Positions 1 to 5,636 of a DNA stretch of 5,658 nucleotides are shown here, one piece after another. The stretch spans positions 1-5,658 of the forward strand of contig JAUNPM010000114.1 of the NCBI GenBank assembly GCA_030536675.1, read 5' to 3'. The notes beneath the pieces were generated by a model that worked only from the letters and a program-made list of their open reading frames with translations, was not told where the DNA came from and searched no databases. This DNA comes from Clostridia bacterium (GTDB taxonomy: Bacteria; Bacillota; Clostridia; Lachnospirales; CAG-274). Each line of letters opens with the position of its first letter. The first letter of the stretch is position 1. A program made the translations under genes and the position numbers.

Positions 1-22
1 CTTTTAAATATGGAGGCAGTTT

Positions 23-166
23 ATGTCAGTAAAAATTAAAGACAGTGCGATCCACAATGACGGAATATATGAAATTGATAAAAGCTGTCACATAAATATA
101 GCTCAAGCATCAAAGGACGACGGTATCCTATTTACCCTTTTAGCACTTTTTGTTTTATGTAAATAA
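23..166 (+). CDS. Small hypothetical protein, 47 aa
   Basis: This short reading frame opens with ATG six bases after a strong Shine-Dalgarno sequence (GGAGG, 12-16) and ends at TAA 164-166. A stop in the same frame at 5-7 means it cannot start further upstream within the window. The product is mixed polar and charged for about 33 residues, with a single Cys and His near residues 26-27. It ends in a short hydrophobic stretch (about residues 35-46, ILFTLLALFVLC) before a final Lys. That stretch is short for a full membrane span, so tail anchoring or a peptide-like role is possible but unproven. I do not recognise the family. The ribosome binding site supports translation. It could be the last gene of an operon starting left of the window. 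No convincing terminator follows it before the next promoter. Confidence 0.5.
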   Translation: MSVKIKDSAIHNDGIYEIDKSCHINIAQASKDDGILFTLLALFVLCK

Positions 167-202
167 CTCTTACAAAAATATGACGATTTTACAAACTTTT
201 TA

Positions 203-231
203 TTGACATTGCAAGTTAATTATGATAAATT
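203..231 (+). promoter_or_regulatory. Sigma-A-type promoter for the riboswitch and beta-subunit operon
   Basis: A perfect -35 hexamer TTGACA (203-208) is followed after 17 bases by a weak -10 hexamer TAAATT (226-231). An extended -10 TG dinucleotide at 223-224 compensates for the weak hexamer. Transcription would begin around 237-239, just before the first base of the riboswitch helix at 243, which supports this choice. A TATAAT at 237-242 was also considered, but it lacks a good -35 and would start transcription inside the aptamer. Confidence 0.7.
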
Positions 232-242
232 TAATTTATAAT

Positions 243-350
243 GATATACGGGGAGTAATCAGCATAATTTAAATTCCAAATTATGCAGTAAAATCAACAT
301 TCTTGAATGCTTTGCATTCTGGTTTTACTTTAAATGACCAGACCTATATC
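243..350 (+). promoter_or_regulatory. yybP-ykoY family manganese (Mn2+) riboswitch aptamer
   Basis: The leader matches the yybP-ykoY architecture (Rfam RF00080) from memory of the family. The basal helix P1 pairs GAUAUA (243-248) with UAUAUC (345-350). It is followed by the conserved metal-site strand GGGGAGUA (250-257), faced on the 3' side by CAGACC (339-344), close to the usual AAGACC. A short helix UCA/UGA (259-261 with 335-337) leads to hairpin P2, a perfect 9-bp stem (262-270 with 278-286). P3 has an outer 7-bp stem (287-293 with 323-329) and an inner 6-bp stem (305-310 with 314-319). The internal loop between them has UCAACAUUC on one side and UGG on the other, resembling the second conserved docking loop. 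The optional fourth hairpin is missing (only UUAAA at 330-334). Members of this family sense Mn2+ and usually turn expression on. Here P1 overlaps the following terminator, which fits an ON switch. Confidence 0.85.
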
Positions 351-372
351 CCAAGGGATATAGGTTATTTTT
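341..372 (+). terminator. Intrinsic terminator, expression platform of the Mn2+ riboswitch
   Basis: A perfect inverted repeat CCTATATCCC (343-352) and GGGATATAGG (355-364), extendable by A342-T365, is followed by TTATTTTT (365-372). Bases 345-350 are shared with the 3' strand of riboswitch helix P1, so aptamer folding and terminator folding exclude each other. Without ligand the hairpin should stop transcription before the gene at 403. With ligand P1 should hold the strand and allow read-through. Confidence 0.85.
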
Positions 373-402
373 ATCCCCGAAATACAAGGAGGAAAAATAT
401 AT

Positions 403-1530
403 ATGGAATTTTTATGGAACGGAATTTTGTCTGTTACCTGGCAGCAGCTCGTTATGTACCTTGTAGGTATAGCATTAATATACCTTGCCATTAAAAAAGA
501 GTACGAGCCTTCACTTCTTTTGCCAATGGGATTTGGTGCAATACTTGTCAACCTTCCCCTTTCAGGTGTTTTAAATCAGGTAACAGAGGGCGTAGGCGAA
601 ACAAACGGTATTATTCAATGGCTTTTTGAAGCAGGAATAGAAGCATCCGAAGCATTCCCTCTTCTCTTATTCATAGGTATAGGTGCAATGATAGACTTTG
701 GACCTCTTCTTTCCAACCCTAAAATGTTTCTTTTCGGTGCAGCGGCGCAGTTTGGTATATTCCTTACAATTATTATTGCTGCCTTTCTTGGATTTGACAT
801 TAAGGACGCAGCATCAATAGGTATGATAGGTGCAGCCGACGGACCTACATCAATACTTGTTTCACAGGTACTTCACTCAAACTATGTAGGCGCCATAGCC
901 GTTGCGGCATATTCATATATGGCTCTTGTACCTATTATACAGCCTTTTGCAATAAAACTTGTAACCACTAAAAAAGAACGTCTTATAAGAATGGAATATA
1001 ATCCTAAAAACGTTACAAAGACAACCAGAATAGTATTCCCTATTGTTGTTACATTTGTTGCAGGCTTTGTAGCTCCTTCATCTGTAGCTCTTGTAGGCTT
1101 CCTTATGTTCGGCAATCTTTTAAGAGAATGTGGTGTACTTAATTCACTTGTTAAAACGGCTGAAAACGAACTTGTAAACCTTATTACATTGCTTCTTGGT
1201 ATAACAATAGCATTTTCAATGAAAGCGGAAGACTTTGTAAACTTAAACACAATTATGATTATGTGTCTTGGTCTTGTGGCATTTGTATTTGACTCAATCG
1301 GCGGTGTAATGTTTGCAAAGATACTTAACCTTTTCTCAAAAGAAAAAGTAAATCCTATGGTAGGTGCGGCAGGTATATCCGCTTTCCCAATGTCATCAAG
1401 AGTAGTTGAAAAGCTCGGTATAGAAGAAGACAAGCAAAACCACCTTTTAATGCACGCAGTAGGCGCTAACGTTTCAGGACAGATCGCTTCTGTTGTGGCA
1501 GGCGGTATTATTTTAGGTTTCTTTATGTAA
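403..1530 (+). CDS. Na+-translocating decarboxylase beta subunit family protein (OadB/GcdB/MmdB-like)
   Basis: This 375-residue, very hydrophobic protein belongs to the beta subunit family of oxaloacetate, glutaconyl-CoA and methylmalonyl-CoA decarboxylases. In those complexes it is the membrane channel that couples decarboxylation of carboxybiotin to Na+ export. The length matches the roughly 375-residue GcdB/MmdB type. The hallmark GAADGPTS lies at residues 143-150, with D146 equivalent to the Na+-binding Asp (D203 in Klebsiella OadB). Y172 sits at the spacing of Y229. N317, G321, S326 and R333 keep the spacing of the C-terminal N373/G377/S382/R389 set. The channel residues therefore look intact. 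The start follows AAGGAGG (386-392). No alpha subunit or biotin carrier lies nearby. Instead the gene follows a probable Mn2+ riboswitch and precedes a tiny gamma-like gene. The family assignment is sure. The substrate, and even a decarboxylase role, are not, so no gene symbol is given. Confidence 0.93.
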   Translation: MEFLWNGILSVTWQQLVMYLVGIALIYLAIKKEYEPSLLLPMGFGAILVNLPLSGVLNQVTEGVGETNGIIQWLFEAGIEASEAFPLLLFIGIGAMIDFGPLLSNPKMFLFGAAAQFGIFLTIIIAAFLGFDIKDAASIGMIGAADGPTSILVSQVLHSNYVGAIAVAAYSYMALVPIIQPFAIKLVTTKKERLIRMEYNPKNVTKTTRIVFPIVVTFVAGFVAPSSVALVGFLMFGNLLRECGVLNSLVKTAENELVNLITLLLGITIAFSMKAEDFVNLNTIMIMCLGLVAFVFDSIGGVMFAKILNLFSKEKVNPMVGAAGISAFPMSSRVVEKLGIEEDKQNHLLMHAVGANVSGQIASVVAGGIILGFFM

Positions 1531-1545
1531 TGGGAGGTTTTCAAT

Positions 1546-1671
1546 ATGCATATAAATACAGATACAATTATTCAGGCGGCAAATTATCTTTGGCAGGGTA
1601 TGCTCGGTATATTTGTTGTAATGATAATAATATCATTAATAGTTTATTTACTTACTAAAATAACTAAGTAA
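1546..1671 (+). CDS. OadG-related small membrane subunit, 41 aa
   Basis: A 41-codon gene starts with ATG eight bases after GGGAGG (1532-1537), only 15 bases behind the beta subunit stop, so the two are clearly co-transcribed and probably translated together. The product has a short polar N-terminus, then LWQGMLGIFVVM and a continuous hydrophobic span (about residues 19-37), ending in a Lys-bearing tail (TKITK). This is the pattern of the N-terminal membrane helix of decarboxylase gamma subunits (OadG/MmdD-like). It lacks the cytoplasmic linker and the C-terminal part that contact the carboxyltransferase alpha subunit. In OadG-containing complexes the gamma subunit holds the enzyme to the membrane beta subunit. 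This minimal form could only serve as a membrane partner or stabiliser of the beta protein. The family link rests on the span sequence and the gene order. A terminator follows directly. Confidence 0.8.
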   Translation: MHINTDTIIQAANYLWQGMLGIFVVMIIISLIVYLLTKITK

Positions 1672-1680
1672 TTTTAAATG

Positions 1681-1715
1681 ACAACTGCTTTGTAACAAAT
1701 CAAGGCAGTTGTTTT
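1681..1715 (+). terminator. Rho-independent terminator of the beta/gamma-like operon
   Basis: A 12-bp stem (1681-1692 with 1701-1712, one G-U pair) has an 8-base loop (1693-1700) and is followed by TTTATTTA. It lies 9 bases after the small subunit stop and separates this operon from the methionine transporter promoter. Confidence 0.88.
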
Positions 1716-1756
1716 ATTTAAATATATTATGTTAGAAACAATTTCTTTTAATTTGG

Positions 1757-1785
1757 TTGACAAAACATAAAATTTATGTAATAAT
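1757..1785 (+). promoter_or_regulatory. Sigma-A-type promoter of the metNIQ operon
   Basis: A perfect -35 TTGACA (1757-1762) and a -10 AATAAT (1780-1785) are 17 bases apart, with an extended -10 TG at 1777-1778. The predicted start near 1792 leaves an untranslated leader of only about 33 bases. That is too short for an S-box (SAM) riboswitch or a T-box. A small palindrome AGAAA-CAA-TTTCT (1734-1746) lies about ten bases upstream of the -35; whether it binds a regulator is unknown. Confidence 0.7.
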
Positions 1786-1824
1786 CATAGTAAATAAATA
1801 GGAATTAGCAGAAAGGAAGATAAA

Positions 1825-2826
1825 ATGTCTATTGTAAAAATAGAACACCTCTTTAAAACCTTTAATACTAAAAACGGCAGTATAAATGCCCTTAATGATA
1901 TTAACCTTGAAATAGAACAAGGTGATATTTTCGGTATAATAGGTTTAAGCGGTGCAGGCAAATCCACCCTTGTAAGGTGCATAAATTTTTTGGAAAAACC
2001 TACAAAGGGCTCCGTATTTTTTGAAGGCAAGGATTTAGGAAAGCTAAATAAAAAAGAGCTTCTTAAAGCCAGACAATCAATAGGTATGATATTTCAAAAC
2101 TTCAATTTGCTTGAACAGAGAAATTCATTAAAAAACATATGTTTTCCTCTTGAAATTGCAGGAGTTCCCAAACAAAAAGCGGAACAGCGAGCAAGAGAAC
2201 TTTTAAAAACAGTGGGACTTGAAGACAGAGAAAAGTCATATCCGTCACAGCTTTCGGGAGGACAAAAGCAAAGAGTGGCAATAGCCCGTGCTCTTGCCAC
2301 AAATCCCAAAATTCTTTTGTGTGACGAGGCAACATCAGCCCTTGACCCCACAACAACGCAGTCAATACTTTCCCTTTTGAAGGAAATAAATGCCAAAATG
2401 AACGTGACCATTATTATAATAACTCACGAAATGAATGTTATAGAAAAAATATGCAATAAGGTTGCGGTCATTGATAACAGTCAAATAGTTGAAACAGGCT
2501 ATGTTAAAGACGTTTATTCAAATCCCCGTTCGGATATGGCTAAAAAACTTATAATACCCAGAGAAAGTATTGTGCGTACACTTAAAACGGGCAGCTATTT
2601 CAGAATAGTTTTTGACAGCCACACAACTCACCGCCCAATACTTTCAGAGCTTGTTCTTGAATGTAAATATCCCATAAATCTTATTTATGCCGATTCAATA
2701 GAAATGCTCAATGAAAACGCTGTAGGTGAAATGGTCATAGAAAAAACAGGCATTATTGAAACAGACAACAAAATAAAGGATTATTTAAAAAGAAATAATA
2801 TAAAATATGAGGAGGCGAATAAATAA
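1825..2826 (+). CDS. metN: Methionine ABC transporter ATP-binding protein MetN
   Basis: This 333-residue cytoplasmic ATPase powers methionine import. The ABC motifs are complete: Walker A GLSGAGKST (residues 40-48), Q-loop Gln91, signature LSGGQ (143-147), Walker B ILLCDEA (163-169, catalytic Glu168), D-loop SALD (171-174) and switch His201. Residues from about 250 to 333 form an extra C-terminal domain of the NIL/ACT-like type. In MetN of other bacteria this domain binds methionine and inhibits transport when cells are replete, so feedback control is expected. The start follows AAAGGA (1812-1817) by seven bases. The stop codon overlaps the metI start by one base (TAATG), which points to translational coupling. 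The length is normal and nothing is missing. Confidence 0.95.
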   Translation: MSIVKIEHLFKTFNTKNGSINALNDINLEIEQGDIFGIIGLSGAGKSTLVRCINFLEKPTKGSVFFEGKDLGKLNKKELLKARQSIGMIFQNFNLLEQRNSLKNICFPLEIAGVPKQKAEQRARELLKTVGLEDREKSYPSQLSGGQKQRVAIARALATNPKILLCDEATSALDPTTTQSILSLLKEINAKMNVTIIIITHEMNVIEKICNKVAVIDNSQIVETGYVKDVYSNPRSDMAKKLIIPRESIVRTLKTGSYFRIVFDSHTTHRPILSELVLECKYPINLIYADSIEMLNENAVGEMVIEKTGIIETDNKIKDYLKRNNIKYEEANK

Positions 2827-3515
2827 TGTCATTAAACATATTCCTTTTATCCGCCGAATTTACAAAATATATGGGAGAGATAGGCACAGGTATACTTGAA
2901 ACCCTTTATATGGTTATCCTGTCAACATTAATTTCATATATAATAGGTCTGCCCTTAGGCATACTTTTATGTATAACGGATAAGGACGGTATATGTCCGT
3001 GTAAAATTTTTAACACCATAATCGGCTTTATAGTAAATCTTTTAAGGTCAATACCGTTTATTATACTTCTTGTTGCTCTTATTCCTTTTACAAGAGCAGT
3101 TGTAGGCACTGCAATAGGTTCTACTGCAACCATAGTTCCTCTTGTTATTTCCGCATTCGGCTTTGTGGCAAGAATGGTGGAATCCTCCGTAAAAGAAGTT
3201 GACAAGGGTATTATAGAAGCGGCGGAATCAATGGGTACACCTACATTTAAAATAATAACAAAGGTACTTATTCCCGAAGCAAAGCCTTCCTTAACAATGG
3301 GAGCCGCAATTACAATAACCACCATTTTAGGCTATTCCACTATGGCAGGCTTCACAGGGGGAGGCGGACTGGGCGCTATTGCCGTAAATTATGGCTTTTA
3401 CAGATACAACACTCCTGTAATGCTCATGAACGTGGTATTCCTTGTTATTATAGTTCAGATTTTTCAGGCAATATGCCTCAGAGCAACAAGAGCAACAGAT
3501 AAAAGAATAAAATAA
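2826..3515 (+). CDS. metI: Methionine ABC transporter permease MetI
   Basis: This 229-residue integral membrane protein has about five hydrophobic spans and forms, as a homodimer, the methionine channel. The binding-protein-dependent permease signature (EAA loop) runs from about residue 125 to 155, with EAAESMG at 131-137 and IPEAKPSL at 149-156. This loop docks onto MetN. A Gly-rich turn FTGGGGLG (176-183), typical of MetI, follows. The ATG overlaps the last base of the metN stop codon, and GAGGAGG (2809-2815, inside the end of metN) provides the ribosome binding site ten bases upstream. Length and motifs are normal for the family. Confidence 0.95.
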   Translation: MSLNIFLLSAEFTKYMGEIGTGILETLYMVILSTLISYIIGLPLGILLCITDKDGICPCKIFNTIIGFIVNLLRSIPFIILLVALIPFTRAVVGTAIGSTATIVPLVISAFGFVARMVESSVKEVDKGIIEAAESMGTPTFKIITKVLIPEAKPSLTMGAAITITTILGYSTMAGFTGGGGLGAIAVNYGFYRYNTPVMLMNVVFLVIIVQIFQAICLRATRATDKRIK

Positions 3516-3548
3516 TACAAAAAATTTTAAAGAAAAGAGGATTTTAAA

Positions 3549-4367
3549 ATGAAAAAATTTTTAACCATTTTAGGCACAGGCTTGCTTACAGCATTACTTA
3601 TTTCAGGCTGTTCATCACAGACGGCAGACAACGGCAAAGACTCAACAATTACCGTTGCGGCAACCCCCTCACCTCACGCAGAGATACTTAACGCCGCTAA
3701 AGATGTTTTGTCAAAACAGAGAATTACACTTGAGGTTAAGGAATTTAACGACTATGTGCTTCCCAACAATGCTACGGAAAGCGGAGAGGTTGATGCAAAC
3801 TATTTCCAGCATAAGCCCTATTTAGATGACTTTAACGAAAAGAACGGTTCACACCTTGTTTCCGTTGCCGCAATACACTATGAGCCTTTCGGCATTTATG
3901 CGGGAAAAACAGCCTCTATTGACGAGCTTCCCGACGGAGCTAAAATATCTGTTCCAAACGACACCACAAACGAAGCAAGGGCACTTCTTTTACTTGAAGA
4001 GCAGGGACTTATTAAACTTAAAGAAGGCGCAGGTCTTTCCGCAACAAAACTTGATATTGTTGAAAATCCAAAAAATTTAGACATACAGGAAATCGAAGCC
4101 GCACAGCTTGCCAGAACACTTCAAGACGTTGACCTTGCCGTTATAAACGGAAATTATGCCCTTCAGGCAGATTTAAATGTATCAGACGCTCTTGCTACGG
4201 AAACACAGGATTCCGAAGCCGCTCAAACATATGCAAACATTATTGCCGTTAAGGAAGGAAACGAAAACAACGAAAATGTACAGGCTCTTGTAGCGGCACT
4301 TGAAAGTGACGAGGTAAAACAATTTATTGAAGAAAATTACAATGGAGCTGTAGTTCCAATGTTTTAA
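3549..4367 (+). CDS. metQ: Methionine-binding lipoprotein MetQ (NlpA family)
   Basis: This 272-residue substrate-binding lipoprotein delivers methionine to the MetNI channel. It has a lipoprotein signal peptide: a Lys-rich start, a hydrophobic core and lipobox ISGC with Cys21 as the expected lipidated residue. The mature protein carries NlpA/MetQ family blocks: TPSPHAEIL (39-47), VDANYFQHKPYL (81-92), HYEPFGIYAGK (110-120), SVPNDTTNEARAL (134-146) and AVINGNYAL (197-205). Several of these line the ligand pocket in known MetQ structures. The start follows AGAGG (3536-3540) by eight bases, and the gene lies 33 bases after metI in the same operon. Binding of L-methionine is the most likely role. 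D-methionine or methionine-containing dipeptides are alternatives in this family. A terminator hairpin follows 16 bases after the stop. Confidence 0.94.
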   Translation: MKKFLTILGTGLLTALLISGCSSQTADNGKDSTITVAATPSPHAEILNAAKDVLSKQRITLEVKEFNDYVLPNNATESGEVDANYFQHKPYLDDFNEKNGSHLVSVAAIHYEPFGIYAGKTASIDELPDGAKISVPNDTTNEARALLLLEEQGLIKLKEGAGLSATKLDIVENPKNLDIQEIEAAQLARTLQDVDLAVINGNYALQADLNVSDALATETQDSEAAQTYANIIAVKEGNENNENVQALVAALESDEVKQFIEENYNGAVVPMF

Positions 4368-4383
4368 TTAATAAAATAATAAA

Positions 4384-4422
4384 AGGGTTCAGAAGAAATT
4401 ATTTCTTTTGAACTCTATATTT
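4384..4422. terminator. Bidirectional intrinsic terminator between metQ and the YibE/F gene
   Basis: A 15-bp stem (4384-4398 with 4402-4416, two G-U pairs) with a 3-base loop sits between two convergent genes. On the plus strand it is followed by ATATTTTTA. On the minus strand it is followed by TTTTATTATTTTATT (complement of 4369-4383). Both sides can therefore act as terminator tails, ending metNIQ and the minus-strand gene with one hairpin. Confidence 0.88.
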
Positions 4423-5535
4423 TTATACATTTTTCATTTTCTTTGTGTATATAACAGCCGCAGTAAATGCCGAAACAGGCACCGTATAAATAATAGCCAT
4501 ACTTCCCGCCACTCCCTGTATTATCTCAATACATATCTTAAGCAGATTTATATTGTATATGTAAGGATAATTGTAGGCATAAAGAGTCACTATCATATTT
4601 ATTGATGAGCCTGCAAAGGCAAGTATAAGAGTATTTGTCATTGTACCCATAGCGTCCTTACCTACATTCATACCCGATTTAAAAAGCTGTTTTTTAGTAA
4701 GCCTTCCGTTCTGTCTGTAAATTTCTTCACTTGCAGAGGCAATAGACATAGCCACGTCCATAACAGCTCCCAAAGACGCAATAAGTATTCCCGAAAACAG
4801 CAGCTCCTCCGGCTTTATAGGTGTATTTGACGCAAGAAAAACAAGCTCGTCTATTTCACCTACATTATACCCCGTAATATCAGTCATTTTACAAAATATA
4901 TACGCAAACACACCTGCCATAACAACTCCCGCAACAGTACCTATGACAGCCACTAAAGCCTTGTAGGTTTTTCCTCCCACAAGCACCATAGTTACACAGG
5001 TCGTAGCCGCAGATGCGGCAACGGCAGCAAGAAAAGGTGAAAATCCCCTGTACACAAGAGGCAGATACACATAAAAAATCATTATAAATGTAAATACAAG
5101 CCCCAGTATTGACAATATTCCCTTTTTGCCGCCAATTATAAATATGCTTAAAAAGAACAATCCTATTATTGCATATATAGGTATGGCTCTGTAATATCCC
5201 GCCACATTAACAGTGTAGCTTCCGTTATATTCACTTATACTTACAAGCACATTCATACCCGGCACACAGTCAGCTCCGTATAAATAAGAGGAGTTGCTTT
5301 TTGCTTCAAATTCACGTCCCTTGTATTCTCCGCTTAAAACCTTAATAATGACCTCCTGCTGTCCTATTCTTGAACCGTCTTCTATAATATTATCCTTTGT
5401 TACCTGCACCACCTGAGCCTTTGCATAAGTTTTCCCCTCACTGTTTACAAGAGGTGTAAACGTAATATCATTCAGCTTTATTACAGCTCCTATTAACAAT
5501 ATCCCAATTACGGCAATTATGATTTTCTTAAACAT
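4423..5535 (-). CDS. YibE/F family membrane protein
   Basis: This 370-residue membrane protein matches the YibE/F-like family (Pfam PF07907), whose biochemical role is not established as far as I know. It opens with a membrane helix (about 4-20), followed by an extracytoplasmic or surface domain rich in beta-type sequence (about 25-112). About seven further hydrophobic segments follow from residue 116 to the end. The family signature blocks are clear: SLGAVMDVAMSIASASEEI (254-272) and GKDAMGTMTNTLILAFAGSS (292-311), with the conserved acidic and Gly/Asn residues kept. The ATG lies seven bases after GGAG in an AAAAGGAGAA context (minus strand, 5541-5550). The gene has its own promoter and converges on metQ, so it is a separate unit. 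Members are often annotated only as YibE/F; a transport role is plausible from topology but not shown. Confidence 0.9.
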   Translation of the reverse strand: MFKKIIIAVIGILLIGAVIKLNDITFTPLVNSEGKTYAKAQVVQVTKDNIIEDGSRIGQQEVIIKVLSGEYKGREFEAKSNSSYLYGADCVPGMNVLVSISEYNGSYTVNVAGYYRAIPIYAIIGLFFLSIFIIGGKKGILSILGLVFTFIMIFYVYLPLVYRGFSPFLAAVAASAATTCVTMVLVGGKTYKALVAVIGTVAGVVMAGVFAYIFCKMTDITGYNVGEIDELVFLASNTPIKPEELLFSGILIASLGAVMDVAMSIASASEEIYRQNGRLTKKQLFKSGMNVGKDAMGTMTNTLILAFAGSSINMIVTLYAYNYPYIYNINLLKICIEIIQGVAGSMAIIYTVPVSAFTAAVIYTKKMKNV

Positions 5536-5568
5536 ATTTATTCTCCTTTTACCTTAAAACTACAGCTT

Positions 5569-5596
5569 ATTATAGTACTGTTTTATGTAAAGTCAA
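5569..5596 (-). promoter_or_regulatory. Sigma-A-type promoter of the YibE/F gene
   Basis: On the minus strand, TTGACT (complement of 5591-5596) and a perfect TATAAT (complement of 5569-5574) are 16 bases apart. The start is predicted near 5562, giving a leader of about 27 bases before the ATG at 5535. No riboswitch-size leader is present. Confidence 0.8.
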
Positions 5597-5601
5597 TAGT
5601 A

Positions 5602-5636
5602 TTTACAAAAACTATTTATAAATTTTACAAAAACTA
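5602..5636. repeat. Pair of 13-bp direct repeats upstream of the YibE/F promoter
   Basis: The sequence TTTACAAAAACTA occurs identically at 5602-5614 and 5624-5636, with a 22-bp period (about two helical turns). The first copy lies five bases from the -35 hexamer on its upstream side. That placement fits an activator site, an operator pair or an AT-rich UP-like element. The surrounding DNA is very AT-rich, so chance similarity is possible, but 13 identical bases in phase are notable. Confidence 0.5.

Noticed and set aside
147..178. Inverted repeat TTTTTGT / ACAAAAA that could be a terminator for the small ORF at 23-166
   Set aside because: The 7-bp stem is nearly all A-T, has an 18-base loop and lacks a T-tract after it, so it is unlikely to terminate transcription.
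237..242. Perfect TATAAT as an alternative -10 for the riboswitch operon
   Set aside because: No acceptable -35 lies 16-18 bases upstream, and the resulting start would fall inside the aptamer and destroy helix P1.
303..494. Plus-strand open frame starting inside the riboswitch
   Set aside because: It has no ribosome binding site, covers conserved riboswitch structure and overlaps the start of the beta subunit gene in another frame.
882..1544. Long minus-strand open frame of 220 codons
   Set aside because: It lies entirely antisense to the well-supported beta subunit gene and its composition mirrors that gene's codons. No family is recognisable.
2906..3325. Minus-strand open frames opposite metI, and others opposite metN (1785-2030, 2094-2411)
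   Set aside because: They are antisense shadows of conserved ABC transporter genes without ribosome binding sites or recognisable products.
4408..4605. Plus-strand open frame after the metQ terminator
   Set aside because: It begins inside the terminator hairpin, has no ribosome binding site and is antisense to the end of the YibE/F gene.
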